Part shown: positions 17,562-24,268 of the stretch, one piece after another
Position numbering within the stretch: position 1 is the stretch's first letter
Layout of the letters: each line of letters opens with the position of its first letter
Assembly: GCF_947498825.1 (NCBI RefSeq)
Contig: NZ_CANMLV010000033.1
Coordinates: 1 to 32,425 of the forward strand
Reading direction: 5' to 3'
DNA: 32,425 bases
Source: an uncultured Cedecea sp.
GTDB lineage: Bacteria; Pseudomonadota; Gammaproteobacteria; Enterobacterales; Enterobacteriaceae
The notes under the pieces: model-generated
The model's database searches: none
What the model saw: only the letters and a program-made list of their open reading frames with translations
Told to the model about the DNA's origin: nothing
Translations under genes and position numbers: made by a program

Positions 17562-18724
17562 CAGGTAGACCCCGTGTCCTGCGAGATAACAACCCGGTCA
17601 CCTGGCTGTAATCCTTCAAGAACCTGCGCGTACTGGCGGTCATTAAGGCCGATACGGACGATACGTTCCTCATTCCCCTTTTCCTGGTGAACCACAACTG
17701 CGTAGCGATCGTCCCCCAGCGAATGGCCTAACGCAGCCACGGGTATGCGCAGCGCCTCTTTTACCTGCGCGATGCGAATAAACACCTGTGCAGTCATTGA
17801 GGTTTTCAGCAAGCGTTGCTGGTTATCAACTTCAAAGGTACCGTTGTAGTAAATGGCGTTACTTTGCTGACTGCTGGCAGCGGCGCTACTGTTTTGCTCT
17901 TCCAGTGCTTCCAGCGGTGCGGGCTGGACATAGCCCAGAACCCCTTCATAACGTGTCTGCGGATCGGCAATAACGTAAAACCACAGTGGCTGCCCAGTAT
18001 GAATTTTCTGGATGTCTGCTTCAGAAATGCGTGTTTGTACCTGCATTTTATCGAGATCGGCCAGTACCAGAATGGTGGGTGCAGTTTGTGAAGAGACGAT
18101 AGTTTGTCCTTCACGCGTGATAATCCCCAACACTTCACCATCCATAGGCGCGATAATTCGCGTATAACCAAGGTTGGCGGTGGCGGTTTGTACGCTCATT
18201 TCCGCCTGCACAATCTGCGCCTCGTTTACCGCAACCTGTTGAACTTGCGTGTCGTACTGGGCCTGGGCCTGCTCGAGATCGCTTTTCACTCCGGAACCCT
18301 CACGGTTCAGGACTTTTTCGCGAGCCAAAGATTTGCTGTACTGTACCAGCATGGCTTCAGAAGCTAATTTTTGTGCTTTTGCACTGGCCAGTTGCGCAGT
18401 CGTGTTGCGTAAGTCTGATAGCTGTAGCGTCGGATCAATTTCGGCTAATAGCTGCCCTTTTTTCACCCGCTCACCTTGCTGAACGTACAGTTTACGCAAC
18501 TGTCCGCTCACCTGAGCACCGACACTTACTTGCAAAGCAGGTTTGAGAGTACCACTCGCCAGCACGACCTTTTCTATATCCCCATGATCGAGTTCAACGG
18601 TATAGAACAATTCAGCCTTCGTCGGACGCCATTGCTGATAGCAAACAATGCTGATGATGACCACTATCGTGACCATCAGCGCAACAAGTAGCGTTTTACG
18701 ATGCCGTGAATATCCTCGCATCAT
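17561..18724 (-). CDS. MacA-like periplasmic adaptor
   Basis: A 387-residue membrane-fusion protein. It has an N-terminal membrane anchor (about 10-29, TLLVALMVTIVVIISIVCYQ), a split lipoyl domain (VSAQVSGQL-type segments at about 65-95 and GEVLGIITREGQTI at about 198-211), a coiled-coil hairpin at about 105-180 and beta-barrel and membrane-proximal domains after it. This matches MacA in order and length. It should bridge MacB and the NodT-type channel. It overlaps the C39 ABC gene by 4 nt. Alternative starts one codon apart exist (MM at the N-terminus); I use the first. It could also serve the C39 exporter as an adaptor, because no separate HlyD/CvaA-type protein is encoded here. Confidence 0.92.
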   Translation of the reverse strand: MMRGYSRHRKTLLVALMVTIVVIISIVCYQQWRPTKAELFYTVELDHGDIEKVVLASGTLKPALQVSVGAQVSGQLRKLYVQQGERVKKGQLLAEIDPTLQLSDLRNTTAQLASAKAQKLASEAMLVQYSKSLAREKVLNREGSGVKSDLEQAQAQYDTQVQQVAVNEAQIVQAEMSVQTATANLGYTRIIAPMDGEVLGIITREGQTIVSSQTAPTILVLADLDKMQVQTRISEADIQKIHTGQPLWFYVIADPQTRYEGVLGYVQPAPLEALEEQNSSAAASSQQSNAIYYNGTFEVDNQQRLLKTSMTAQVFIRIAQVKEALRIPVAALGHSLGDDRYAVVVHQEKGNEERIVRIGLNDRQYAQVLEGLQPGDRVVISQDTGST

Positions 18725-20832
18725 AAAACTCCCACTCCCTGCTCAATTTTGCTCAGCCTGCCTTTATCAAGTCGATAGGCCTTTGAAAAATACTGTAAAA
18801 CCGGTTGGCTATGAGTCACAACAATAAGCGTCTTGCCCTGCTCCCGGCAGTGCTGGCACAGTGAGTCGATGACAGTTTCCGCTGTTTCGTCATCAAGATT
18901 AGCGGTAGGTTCGTCAAACAGTAAAACAGGTCGGCTACTGTAAAGCGCTCTTGTTAGCATCAAGCGCTGACGCTGGCCCAAGGAAAGTGCAGAATTACTC
19001 TCACGAATCAGCGCATCCATTCCCCCAGGCAATGCCTGAACCACTGATTCCAGCGCCATTTTGCTGAGTAGAGCTTCCACTCGCCCACGATCGCTCTCGC
19101 TGTACCAAGGATCAAACAGGGTGATATTTTGCAAGACAGAAGCGTTAAACAGAATATCTTCCTGGCTCTGCAACCACACCTGCGATGCCAGTTGCTGGGC
19201 GCTTGCCTCATCGTTATTCAGCAAAATTTGCCCATCTTGTACGGAAAAGAGTCCAGCCATTAGCCTCAATAGCGTACTTTTTCCGGCACCAGAATCACCC
19301 ATAATCGCTATTTGATCGCCAGGTTCCAGTGTCAGGTCAATAGCATTGAGTACCGGTTTTTGCGCACTATAATGAAAACTGACCTGTTTAAACGCCATCT
19401 GTGGGACTGGCATACCACTGACAGGTGAAAATACCGGGTCGGTCTGTTCATGTTTCATAAACAAGCTTTGTGCACGAGTATCTATCACGTGTAGCTGTGA
19501 TTTACGGATCACGGCATAAAATATCCGCGTAACATAAGAGGTGAAAATCTGGCGTAAAAAGCTGTAGGCAAAGAAGTCGCCCAGGGAGATCAGTTTAGCC
19601 TGTACTAATGGCAATACCACCAGCATAAAGACCACCATCTCAAGACTTCCGGTCAACTGATACAGCCCATCTTTTACCTGTTGATACACTTTCTGGCGCT
19701 GGAGGCAGGTAAAAAGATCGTGTGATAAACGTGCAAACTGGGATTTTCGCTGCGTTTCCAGTCCAGCCGTTTTAATGGTTAACACGCCTTGCAGGGTTTC
19801 CATAAAGAAGTCATTCAACGACGCGCTTTTAAGCTGTAGCTGTTGCGTATACCAGCGGTCGCGGAATATTGCCCAGACGCTAATCAGCCCCATAAAGACA
19901 ATACCCACGGCAGAAATAAGCGCCAGTAATGGAGAGATCCAGAACATGATGCCTAATGCGATAACACAAATAATCCAGTCTGAACGAAGTCCGTTATCCA
20001 GCTCTATTTTTTGTAGCATGCCTCCCTGCCAGGCGATAAAGCGGCTAAAAACATCCCCTGGTGCACGTTTTTCAAAAAATCGTAGCGGATTATTCAACAG
20101 GCGGGAAAAACCGATGTTGCCATGAAGCAGTACAAAACGGCGGATAAAACGTTCGCTGATAACCCTGACACCCAAGGCTAATAATGTCGATACCACAAAG
20201 GCAACAATGAACCACAGATAAGGGAACGGCGTATTCTGTTCATCCGAAAAAGCATCGTTAATGGCACTACTGACCATGGTCGGCATTAAAAATAGCGTCA
20301 GTGATACCAGAAACGTTAACAGCATCAGTTTATAAATATTCGGTACTGCCGCCGTCTCTTTCAGACTCATCGCCCGCGGCTTTTCTTCCTCTGTTCCAAG
20401 GATAACGGGGTCAGCGTTTTGTACACTGGCAGGCGTTCCTTCAAGGATCAACGCATAGCCACTGATCTCTTTTTTTAATGCTGAAAACGGCAGCCACTGC
20501 TGACCAATTGCCGGATTCATCACGCAGACATAATCCCCTTTCCGCCATGCTAACAGAACATAGTGGCTGGCTCCGTAGTGCAAAATAGACGGGAAAGGTA
20601 ACGCATGGAGTTCATTGTGATCGAACAATACCGGGGCAGTGGCAATACCGATTTGTTGCAGAATAACGGATAAATCAGCCAACGAAGTCCCATGATCGGA
20701 CGCAGGAAAAATTTCCCGTAAATGAGGGAGAGGACACTGAATATTCTGTGTTTGCGCTAGCATCGAAATACAGGAGAGACCACATTCATTGGTCTCTTCC
20801 TGAAAAACCATATCAGGTATAATCTTTTTCAT
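18721..20832 (-). CDS. C39-peptidase ABC exporter for double-glycine peptides
   Basis: A 703-residue bacteriocin-type exporter. Residues 1-135 are a C39 cysteine peptidase: QEETNECGLSC gives Cys17, GASHYVLL gives His90, and the third triad position is Asn106 in MNPAIG, where most C39 domains have Asp (DPA). A six-helix membrane domain follows (about 165-445), then an ATPase with GDSGAGKST, LSLGQRQR and LLFDEPTANLD. It should cut leaders after GG and move the mature peptide across the inner membrane. The peptide encoded upstream has such a leader. Asn can fill the third triad place in papain-like enzymes, so activity is still likely. The gene lies 9 nt after the acyltransferase and overlaps macA by 4 nt. 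Confidence 0.93.
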   Translation of the reverse strand: MKKIIPDMVFQEETNECGLSCISMLAQTQNIQCPLPHLREIFPASDHGTSLADLSVILQQIGIATAPVLFDHNELHALPFPSILHYGASHYVLLAWRKGDYVCVMNPAIGQQWLPFSALKKEISGYALILEGTPASVQNADPVILGTEEEKPRAMSLKETAAVPNIYKLMLLTFLVSLTLFLMPTMVSSAINDAFSDEQNTPFPYLWFIVAFVVSTLLALGVRVISERFIRRFVLLHGNIGFSRLLNNPLRFFEKRAPGDVFSRFIAWQGGMLQKIELDNGLRSDWIICVIALGIMFWISPLLALISAVGIVFMGLISVWAIFRDRWYTQQLQLKSASLNDFFMETLQGVLTIKTAGLETQRKSQFARLSHDLFTCLQRQKVYQQVKDGLYQLTGSLEMVVFMLVVLPLVQAKLISLGDFFAYSFLRQIFTSYVTRIFYAVIRKSQLHVIDTRAQSLFMKHEQTDPVFSPVSGMPVPQMAFKQVSFHYSAQKPVLNAIDLTLEPGDQIAIMGDSGAGKSTLLRLMAGLFSVQDGQILLNNDEASAQQLASQVWLQSQEDILFNASVLQNITLFDPWYSESDRGRVEALLSKMALESVVQALPGGMDALIRESNSALSLGQRQRLMLTRALYSSRPVLLFDEPTANLDDETAETVIDSLCQHCREQGKTLIVVTHSQPVLQYFSKAYRLDKGRLSKIEQGVGVL

Positions 20833-20841
20833 TATGTTACG

Positions 20842-21813
20842 TCAGTGATTAATAAAATAGAGCGAATGGCTATGCCACAACAGCCAATCCTGCGGATAAT
20901 CACGCAGGGTATTTTCGATAATCAGCGGTAGATTTTTCGGTACTTCTTTTGGCAGCATTGGCGAATAGGTTTTTATTTTTATCCCTCCCTGGTAATAGAG
21001 GTGATAAAAAACTACCCGAGCCCCGACAATGCGAGAAAAGCGCTGCACACCGCTATGTAACTTCGCTGGGCGATCGAATATTCGACAGTTTATTTTTCCT
21101 GACTGTGCTTCATGGGTCTGTACCGTATAGTCAGCAGGAATATCCGGAAAAATAATCATATTTTCTCGCCCTTCAACGGCGTTGTTGACTAACGCCATCA
21201 TCTCGCTGGCAAGCGCGGTATTATCCTGATGAATAGAACAGTAAGAGAGCGCAACGTTACCCATTTTCCGACTGGCAGCGTTATAGCTTTCCGCACTGGA
21301 AGAGACCATCACGCTGGCTTTCCCAGGTGTGACGCCTGCGCCGACCATCGCAGCCAGAATATCGGAGATACAGTGCAGCGGTGCCAGGACAACGGGTATC
21401 TTTTGTGCCACCAGTGGAGCGACGACCGCATCCAGCTCTCGGATACATTCCTGCATCTGTGACATCGTGCCCGGGTGCTGTCCCCAGGTTGCTCCCATCT
21501 CAAGCAGCTGACGTCGCAAGGCTATCGAAGCGGCATCGACTCGCCCTTCAGCCCCTGTCAAGCAACGAAAATTTTGCGTTGCTACCGCGGAGCGACCACG
21601 ATAGCGCCTGCCAAGTAGCGATAGTCGGCAAAGCAGATTAACCACTTTCAACAGTAACGGCATGGAGACATAGCGCATGATTCCGCGTACTATTTTTTGG
21701 CCGAACTCATGACCATACTCAGTGAGAACCGGTTCCCGCTTGCCTAGCTGCCCTAGCTGCGCGAACCATTTTCTTGCGCTAAATACGCTCCAGACAATTA
21801 GAAAGCGGGTCAC
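20842..21813 (-). CDS. LpxL-like acyltransferase, divergent
   Basis: A 323-residue protein resembling the LpxL/LpxM (WaaM) lipid A late-acyltransferase family in length and in the later landmarks: IIFPDIPADY near the middle, HSGVQRFSRIVGARVVFYHL, and a C-terminal YPQDWLLWHSHSLYF like the family's closing W-x-W-H-R motif. The usual H-x4-D/E motif is altered: the best candidate is His147-x3-Asp151 in PLHCISDIL, one residue shorter. Family members transfer acyl chains from acyl-ACP at the inner face of the inner membrane. With an ACP and elongation enzymes in the same operon, it is the natural candidate to move that chain onto the peptide or a lipid. Acceptor and activity are inference. Confidence 0.75.
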   Translation of the reverse strand: MTRFLIVWSVFSARKWFAQLGQLGKREPVLTEYGHEFGQKIVRGIMRYVSMPLLLKVVNLLCRLSLLGRRYRGRSAVATQNFRCLTGAEGRVDAASIALRRQLLEMGATWGQHPGTMSQMQECIRELDAVVAPLVAQKIPVVLAPLHCISDILAAMVGAGVTPGKASVMVSSSAESYNAASRKMGNVALSYCSIHQDNTALASEMMALVNNAVEGRENMIIFPDIPADYTVQTHEAQSGKINCRIFDRPAKLHSGVQRFSRIVGARVVFYHLYYQGGIKIKTYSPMLPKEVPKNLPLIIENTLRDYPQDWLLWHSHSLYFINH

Positions 21814-21815
21814 GC

Positions 21816-22493
21816 TTACTCCTTACCTTCTTCTGTGAATAACCCAAGCAGATAGTCACCAAACTCAGGAAATTGACGGTCCTTCGCCACAACAAACTTC
21901 TTATTTACAATAAATAATGGTGTTGCGTTAATTTCATAGCTATCGGTGATGTTTTTCATATATTCCAACCGATCAGCAACGGCTTTGCTTTGACGTACTT
22001 GCTGATATTTTTCAACATCAATATCATTTTTTTTCAGCCACTGATTAAGTACATTATCGTCGGTTAGATTAAGACCACGGGTAATCACTGCGTTAAATGC
22101 GGAGTCACGCATTTTATGTTCAACACCCATAACTTCCAGGGTTGCAAAAATCGGAGAATATGCCGCGAGCCCCGTTCCATTTCCTGTAATATGAATAACG
22201 TCAAAGTTAATATCTGCAGGTAAAGTGGCTGCAAATTTTTCAACTTCTTCTTCGTTCACGGCACAGTAGTGACAGCCATACGACATAACTTCAATAATAC
22301 TGTTCTCATTTTTAATTGGGCTACTGGAAACTACTGTGCTATCAACTTTCCGCAGAGCCTCAAGCGAGCTACTGCCCCCCCCGAGTGAGAAAGTATTAAA
22401 GACAAAAATTTGATAACACAATACCGTCAATAGTGACGAAATTAACGCCACAATAAATGTGTAGCCAACGGCAGTAATGGGTTTTATTTTCAT
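21816..22493 (-). CDS. Membrane-anchored DsbA-like thiol oxidoreductase
   Basis: A 225-residue thioredoxin-fold protein. One membrane segment lies at about 10-32 (TFIVALISSLLTVLCYQIF), followed by a periplasmic domain with the active-site CHYC (Cys74-Cys77) and a later ATPLFIV that carries the cis-proline loop. CHYC, rather than CGPC, and an internal helical insert point to the DsbA group. It should oxidise or isomerise disulfides in the periplasm, and the four-cysteine peptide encoded directly upstream is the evident client. The acyltransferase gene starts 2 nt after it. The coding sequence contains a run of eight G residues (22375-22382) at Gly38-Gly40, just after the membrane anchor. The ribosome-binding site is poor. 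Confidence 0.88.
   Translation of the reverse strand: MKIKPITAVGYTFIVALISSLLTVLCYQIFVFNTFSLGGGSSSLEALRKVDSTVVSSSPIKNENSIIEVMSYGCHYCAVNEEEVEKFAATLPADINFDVIHITGNGTGLAAYSPIFATLEVMGVEHKMRDSAFNAVITRGLNLTDDNVLNQWLKKNDIDVEKYQQVRQSKAVADRLEYMKNITDSYEINATPLFIVNKKFVVAKDRQFPEFGDYLLGLFTEEGKE
22375..22382 (-). repeat. G octamer inside the dsbA-like gene
   Basis: Eight consecutive C on the plus strand (G in the gene) encode Gly38-Gly40. A one-base slip would frameshift before the CHYC active site. See also the octamers at 22542-22549 and 24172-24179. Confidence 0.9.
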
Positions 22494-22541
22494 ATTGCTA
22501 GTTAACTCTTGAACTCAACTTCCGGATATATGGAGGAGTTA

Positions 22542-22549
22542 CCCCCCCC
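22542..22549 (-). repeat. G octamer in the leader of the dsbA-like gene
   Basis: Eight consecutive C on the plus strand lie 49 bp upstream of the dsbA-like start, between it and the ERIC element. Length changes here could alter spacing or RNA folding but not a reading frame. Confidence 0.9.
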
Positions 22550-22559
22550 ATATACTTAA

Positions 22560-22686
22560 TATACCCAAAATAATTCGAGTTGCTTGTAGGCGCCCAGTTC
22601 AGCCCGTCGATGAGCATAGATAAACTATGTGATTCGGCGGGCTGGACGCAGGCAACACCCAAGCAGCTTGAAGTATGACGGGTATA
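22560..22686. repeat. ERIC-type palindromic element, 127 bp
   Basis: The element runs from TATACCC at 22560 to GGGTATA at 22686, exactly the 127-bp length of full ERIC (IRU) sequences. The ends form imperfect inverted repeats (left arm continuing AATTCGAGTTGC, right arm GCAGCTTGAAGTATGACGGG), and the centre GATGAGCATAGATAAACTATG is a near palindrome. ERIC elements are non-autonomous repeats of enterobacteria found in intergenic transcribed DNA, inserted at TA. It starts one base after the stop of the peptide gene and separates it from the dsbA-like gene. As RNA it would fold into a long hairpin that may stabilise the short upstream message or lower downstream expression. Confidence 0.88.
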
Positions 22687-22687
22687 A

Positions 22688-22894
22688 TTACAGAGCAGCG
22701 CTGTTAGCAGAGATGCAAGCTGCAGGAGCAGCATCTTTCAGAGCGGTGGTTGCGTTACCGTGCTTATCAGTACAAGTGATCACTTCTTTACAAGAAGCAA
22801 CACCACCAATAACAACAGACTCATAAGAGCTAACACAAACTTCTTTAGTTCCACCGATAACAGCAGCAGCTTCAATCATATTTAACTTTTTCAT
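22688..22894 (-). CDS. Double-glycine-leader cysteine peptide (candidate microcin-like precursor)
   Basis: A 68-residue peptide. The leader MKKLNMIEAAAVIGG (1-15) ends in GG after a short amphipathic stretch, as cut by C39 peptidases; cleavage would leave a 53-residue core starting TKEVCVSS. The core has four cysteines (20, 35, 41, 60), a small-residue-rich tail and no aromatic residue except Tyr24. The start resembles what I recall of a small enterobacterial family (DUF4762) beginning MKK-N-MIEAAAVIGG; this is from memory. AAGGAA eight bases before the ATG is a strong ribosome-binding site. It heads the operon with exporter, oxidoreductase and acylation genes. A secreted, disulfide-bonded peptide is the best reading; toxin, signal or surface-factor roles remain open. 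Confidence 0.8.
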   Translation of the reverse strand: MKKLNMIEAAAVIGGTKEVCVSSYESVVIGGVASCKEVITCTDKHGNATTALKDAAPAACISANSAAL

Positions 22895-22948
22895 TTATTA
22901 GTTCCTTGTTTATATATAGAGATATATTATTACTTCGCTTACTTACTT

Positions 22949-22975
22949 GCTAAGTTCCTTGCTAAATGGCTAAGT
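22949..22975. promoter_or_regulatory. Triple GCTAARW repeat upstream of the peptide gene
   Basis: GCTAAGT at 22949-22955, GCTAAAT at 22961-22967 and GCTAAGT at 22969-22975 lie 55-81 bp before the peptide start. On the minus strand they read TTAGC repeats just upstream of an AT-rich TAATAATATAT stretch that could be a -10 region. They may be sites for the LuxR-type or ToxR-type regulator nearby; that is inference. Confidence 0.35.
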
Positions 22976-23016
22976 CCCTCGCCAGTAACTCTTTTACCAC
23001 CATACTTTCGGCTGAA

Positions 23017-23688
23017 TTATGCGTAAGGCATGGCGACAATACTTTTGAACGCATTAAACAGTTCAACATTGTTTTTAACGTTTAATTTTTTCATCAGTTC
23101 CCGCTTGCAGCGGCTTAATCGACGAACATCGATTTGTTGCTCTGCGGAAATTTGTGATAATGACTTCCCTTTAAATATTTCTTCCATTAACCACCAGTCA
23201 TCGCCAGAGATACTATTTTTAAAATCCCTCTCCAGCCATTTTTGCTGAGTGTAATTAATTAAAGTCCGACTAAAAAATATTTTCTCAGCAGAGATATTAT
23301 CGGCACTTTTAATAAATTCAAGAAAATTACTCAGTGATTCATTTTTTAATAACCAGCTTGCTTCCGGAAAAATAGAATGCAGTGCAAAAAACAGCGAAAT
23401 ATTATTTTCATCTAACAAAATAACTAACTGCTGATTTCCATCACAGTAATATTCTTTCATTTCGTGCAATGCATTAATGCGGTCATCAGGTAAACTAGCA
23501 ATATCACAGAGGATCCAACGCCGTTCATCTTGCTGCGCGGGCAAACGTAGTATCTCGATCAACTGTGAAAAATGATCAAATTTTGAGAATATAACATCAC
23601 CTTCACTCGTCAAAAGGTCAGTAACAGCAGAACGTATACCTTCTGAGAAAAAGATATTTTTAGCATACAGAAAAAAATGGCTACTCAT
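23017..23688 (-). CDS. LuxR-type helix-turn-helix regulator
   Basis: A 223-residue protein with a C-terminal LuxR/GerE-type helix-turn-helix at about 163-212 (GKSLSQISAEQQIDVRRLSR, then KRELMKKLNVKNNVELFNAF). The N-terminal part, about 150 residues, has a receiver-like alternation (an early FLYAKNIFFSEGIRSAV, later QQLVILLDENNISLFFAL) but no clear phospho-acceptor pattern, so it is probably a degenerate receiver. Such proteins often close or flank fimbrial operons. It lies 22 nt after the last fimbrial gene and 122 bp before the peptide gene on the same strand, so it could control either or both. The class is firm, the targets are not known. Confidence 0.8.
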   Translation of the reverse strand: MSSHFFLYAKNIFFSEGIRSAVTDLLTSEGDVIFSKFDHFSQLIEILRLPAQQDERRWILCDIASLPDDRINALHEMKEYYCDGNQQLVILLDENNISLFFALHSIFPEASWLLKNESLSNFLEFIKSADNISAEKIFFSRTLINYTQQKWLERDFKNSISGDDWWLMEEIFKGKSLSQISAEQQIDVRRLSRCKRELMKKLNVKNNVELFNAFKSIVAMPYA

Positions 23689-23710
23689 ATTTAATCATCC
23701 TAGATATTCT

Positions 23711-24259
23711 TTACTGATAGTTTAGGATGTAATTTGCCGTTGCGCGAAAAGCACCGGTTTGCAAGGTTTGGTCACGCAATGCATCCGGCTCCCCTTCCAC
23801 AAAAGCTTTAAAATTCAACTGCATATTAGCGTCGGAAATAGTCGTCGCGCTGGTGGGTGTGCCCAGCGTAATTGCCGTGCCGTTACTCTCTTCTAAGCCA
23901 ATGCCAATCCCGCTGGCAGCATTAGCCGACAGAGAACTTACCGCCAGCCGATCGGACATATTCGCATTTTGGGTTCCACTGAACGTGACGGTAATCGTCT
24001 TAAACACTGCCGAGCTACAGCCCTGCAACTCAATTTTAAATTCCTCGAGTCCCGATTTACCGTTTGCATAAAGGTCGCGCGTTGAAATCTCACCAAAATC
24101 GACAACAACATTTTCTGACGAAGGCACAATATTGCAGCCCAGAGCAACTACCGTACCTTTAAAATTTATTTCCCCCCCCAGCAACTCACCGATAGCATGG
24201 ACTCCGGTAGCGACTGACAATGAAGCAATGAATACCATCGGCGCGATAAATTGACGCAT
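23711..24259 (-). CDS. Minor fimbrial subunit
   Basis: A 182-residue pilin of the chaperone-usher type. A signal peptide ends near VHA at 20-22, two cysteines (42 and 81) form the conserved subunit disulfide, VDFGEIS at about 53-59 is typical, and the C-terminus ends with an aromatic-terminated beta strand (NYILNYQ) used in donor-strand exchange. It follows the tip adhesin gene by 9 nt, so it is likely a tip-fibrillum or terminator subunit. The codons for Leu-Gly-Gly at 27-29 contain a run of eight G residues (24172-24179), where slippage would frameshift near the start of the mature protein. Confidence 0.88.
   Translation of the reverse strand: MRQFIAPMVFIASLSVATGVHAIGELLGGEINFKGTVVALGCNIVPSSENVVVDFGEISTRDLYANGKSGLEEFKIELQGCSSAVFKTITVTFSGTQNANMSDRLAVSSLSANAASGIGIGLEESNGTAITLGTPTSATTISDANMQLNFKAFVEGEPDALRDQTLQTGAFRATANYILNYQ
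24172..24179 (-). repeat. G octamer inside the last pilin gene
   Basis: Eight consecutive C on the plus strand encode Gly28-Gly29 of the minor pilin. A slip of one base would truncate the protein soon after the signal peptide. Confidence 0.9.
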
Positions 24260-24268
24260 GCTGTCCCC

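Noticed and set aside
17806-18171. Minus-strand 121-codon frame inside the macA-like gene
   Set aside because: It is an alternate frame of a clearly conserved adaptor gene and has no recognisable domain.
11174-22493. Aryl-polyene pigment cluster
   Set aside because: ACP, synthase, dehydratase, reductase and LpxL-like genes overlap with that type, but the ammonia lyase, adenylating enzyme, MMPL-type exporter and chain-length-factor genes are missing, and a C39 exporter with a peptide precursor is present.
22498-22734. Minus-strand 78-codon reading frame between the peptide and dsbA-like genes
   Set aside because: It runs through the ERIC element and overlaps the peptide gene in another frame; composition and position indicate a chance frame of the repeat.
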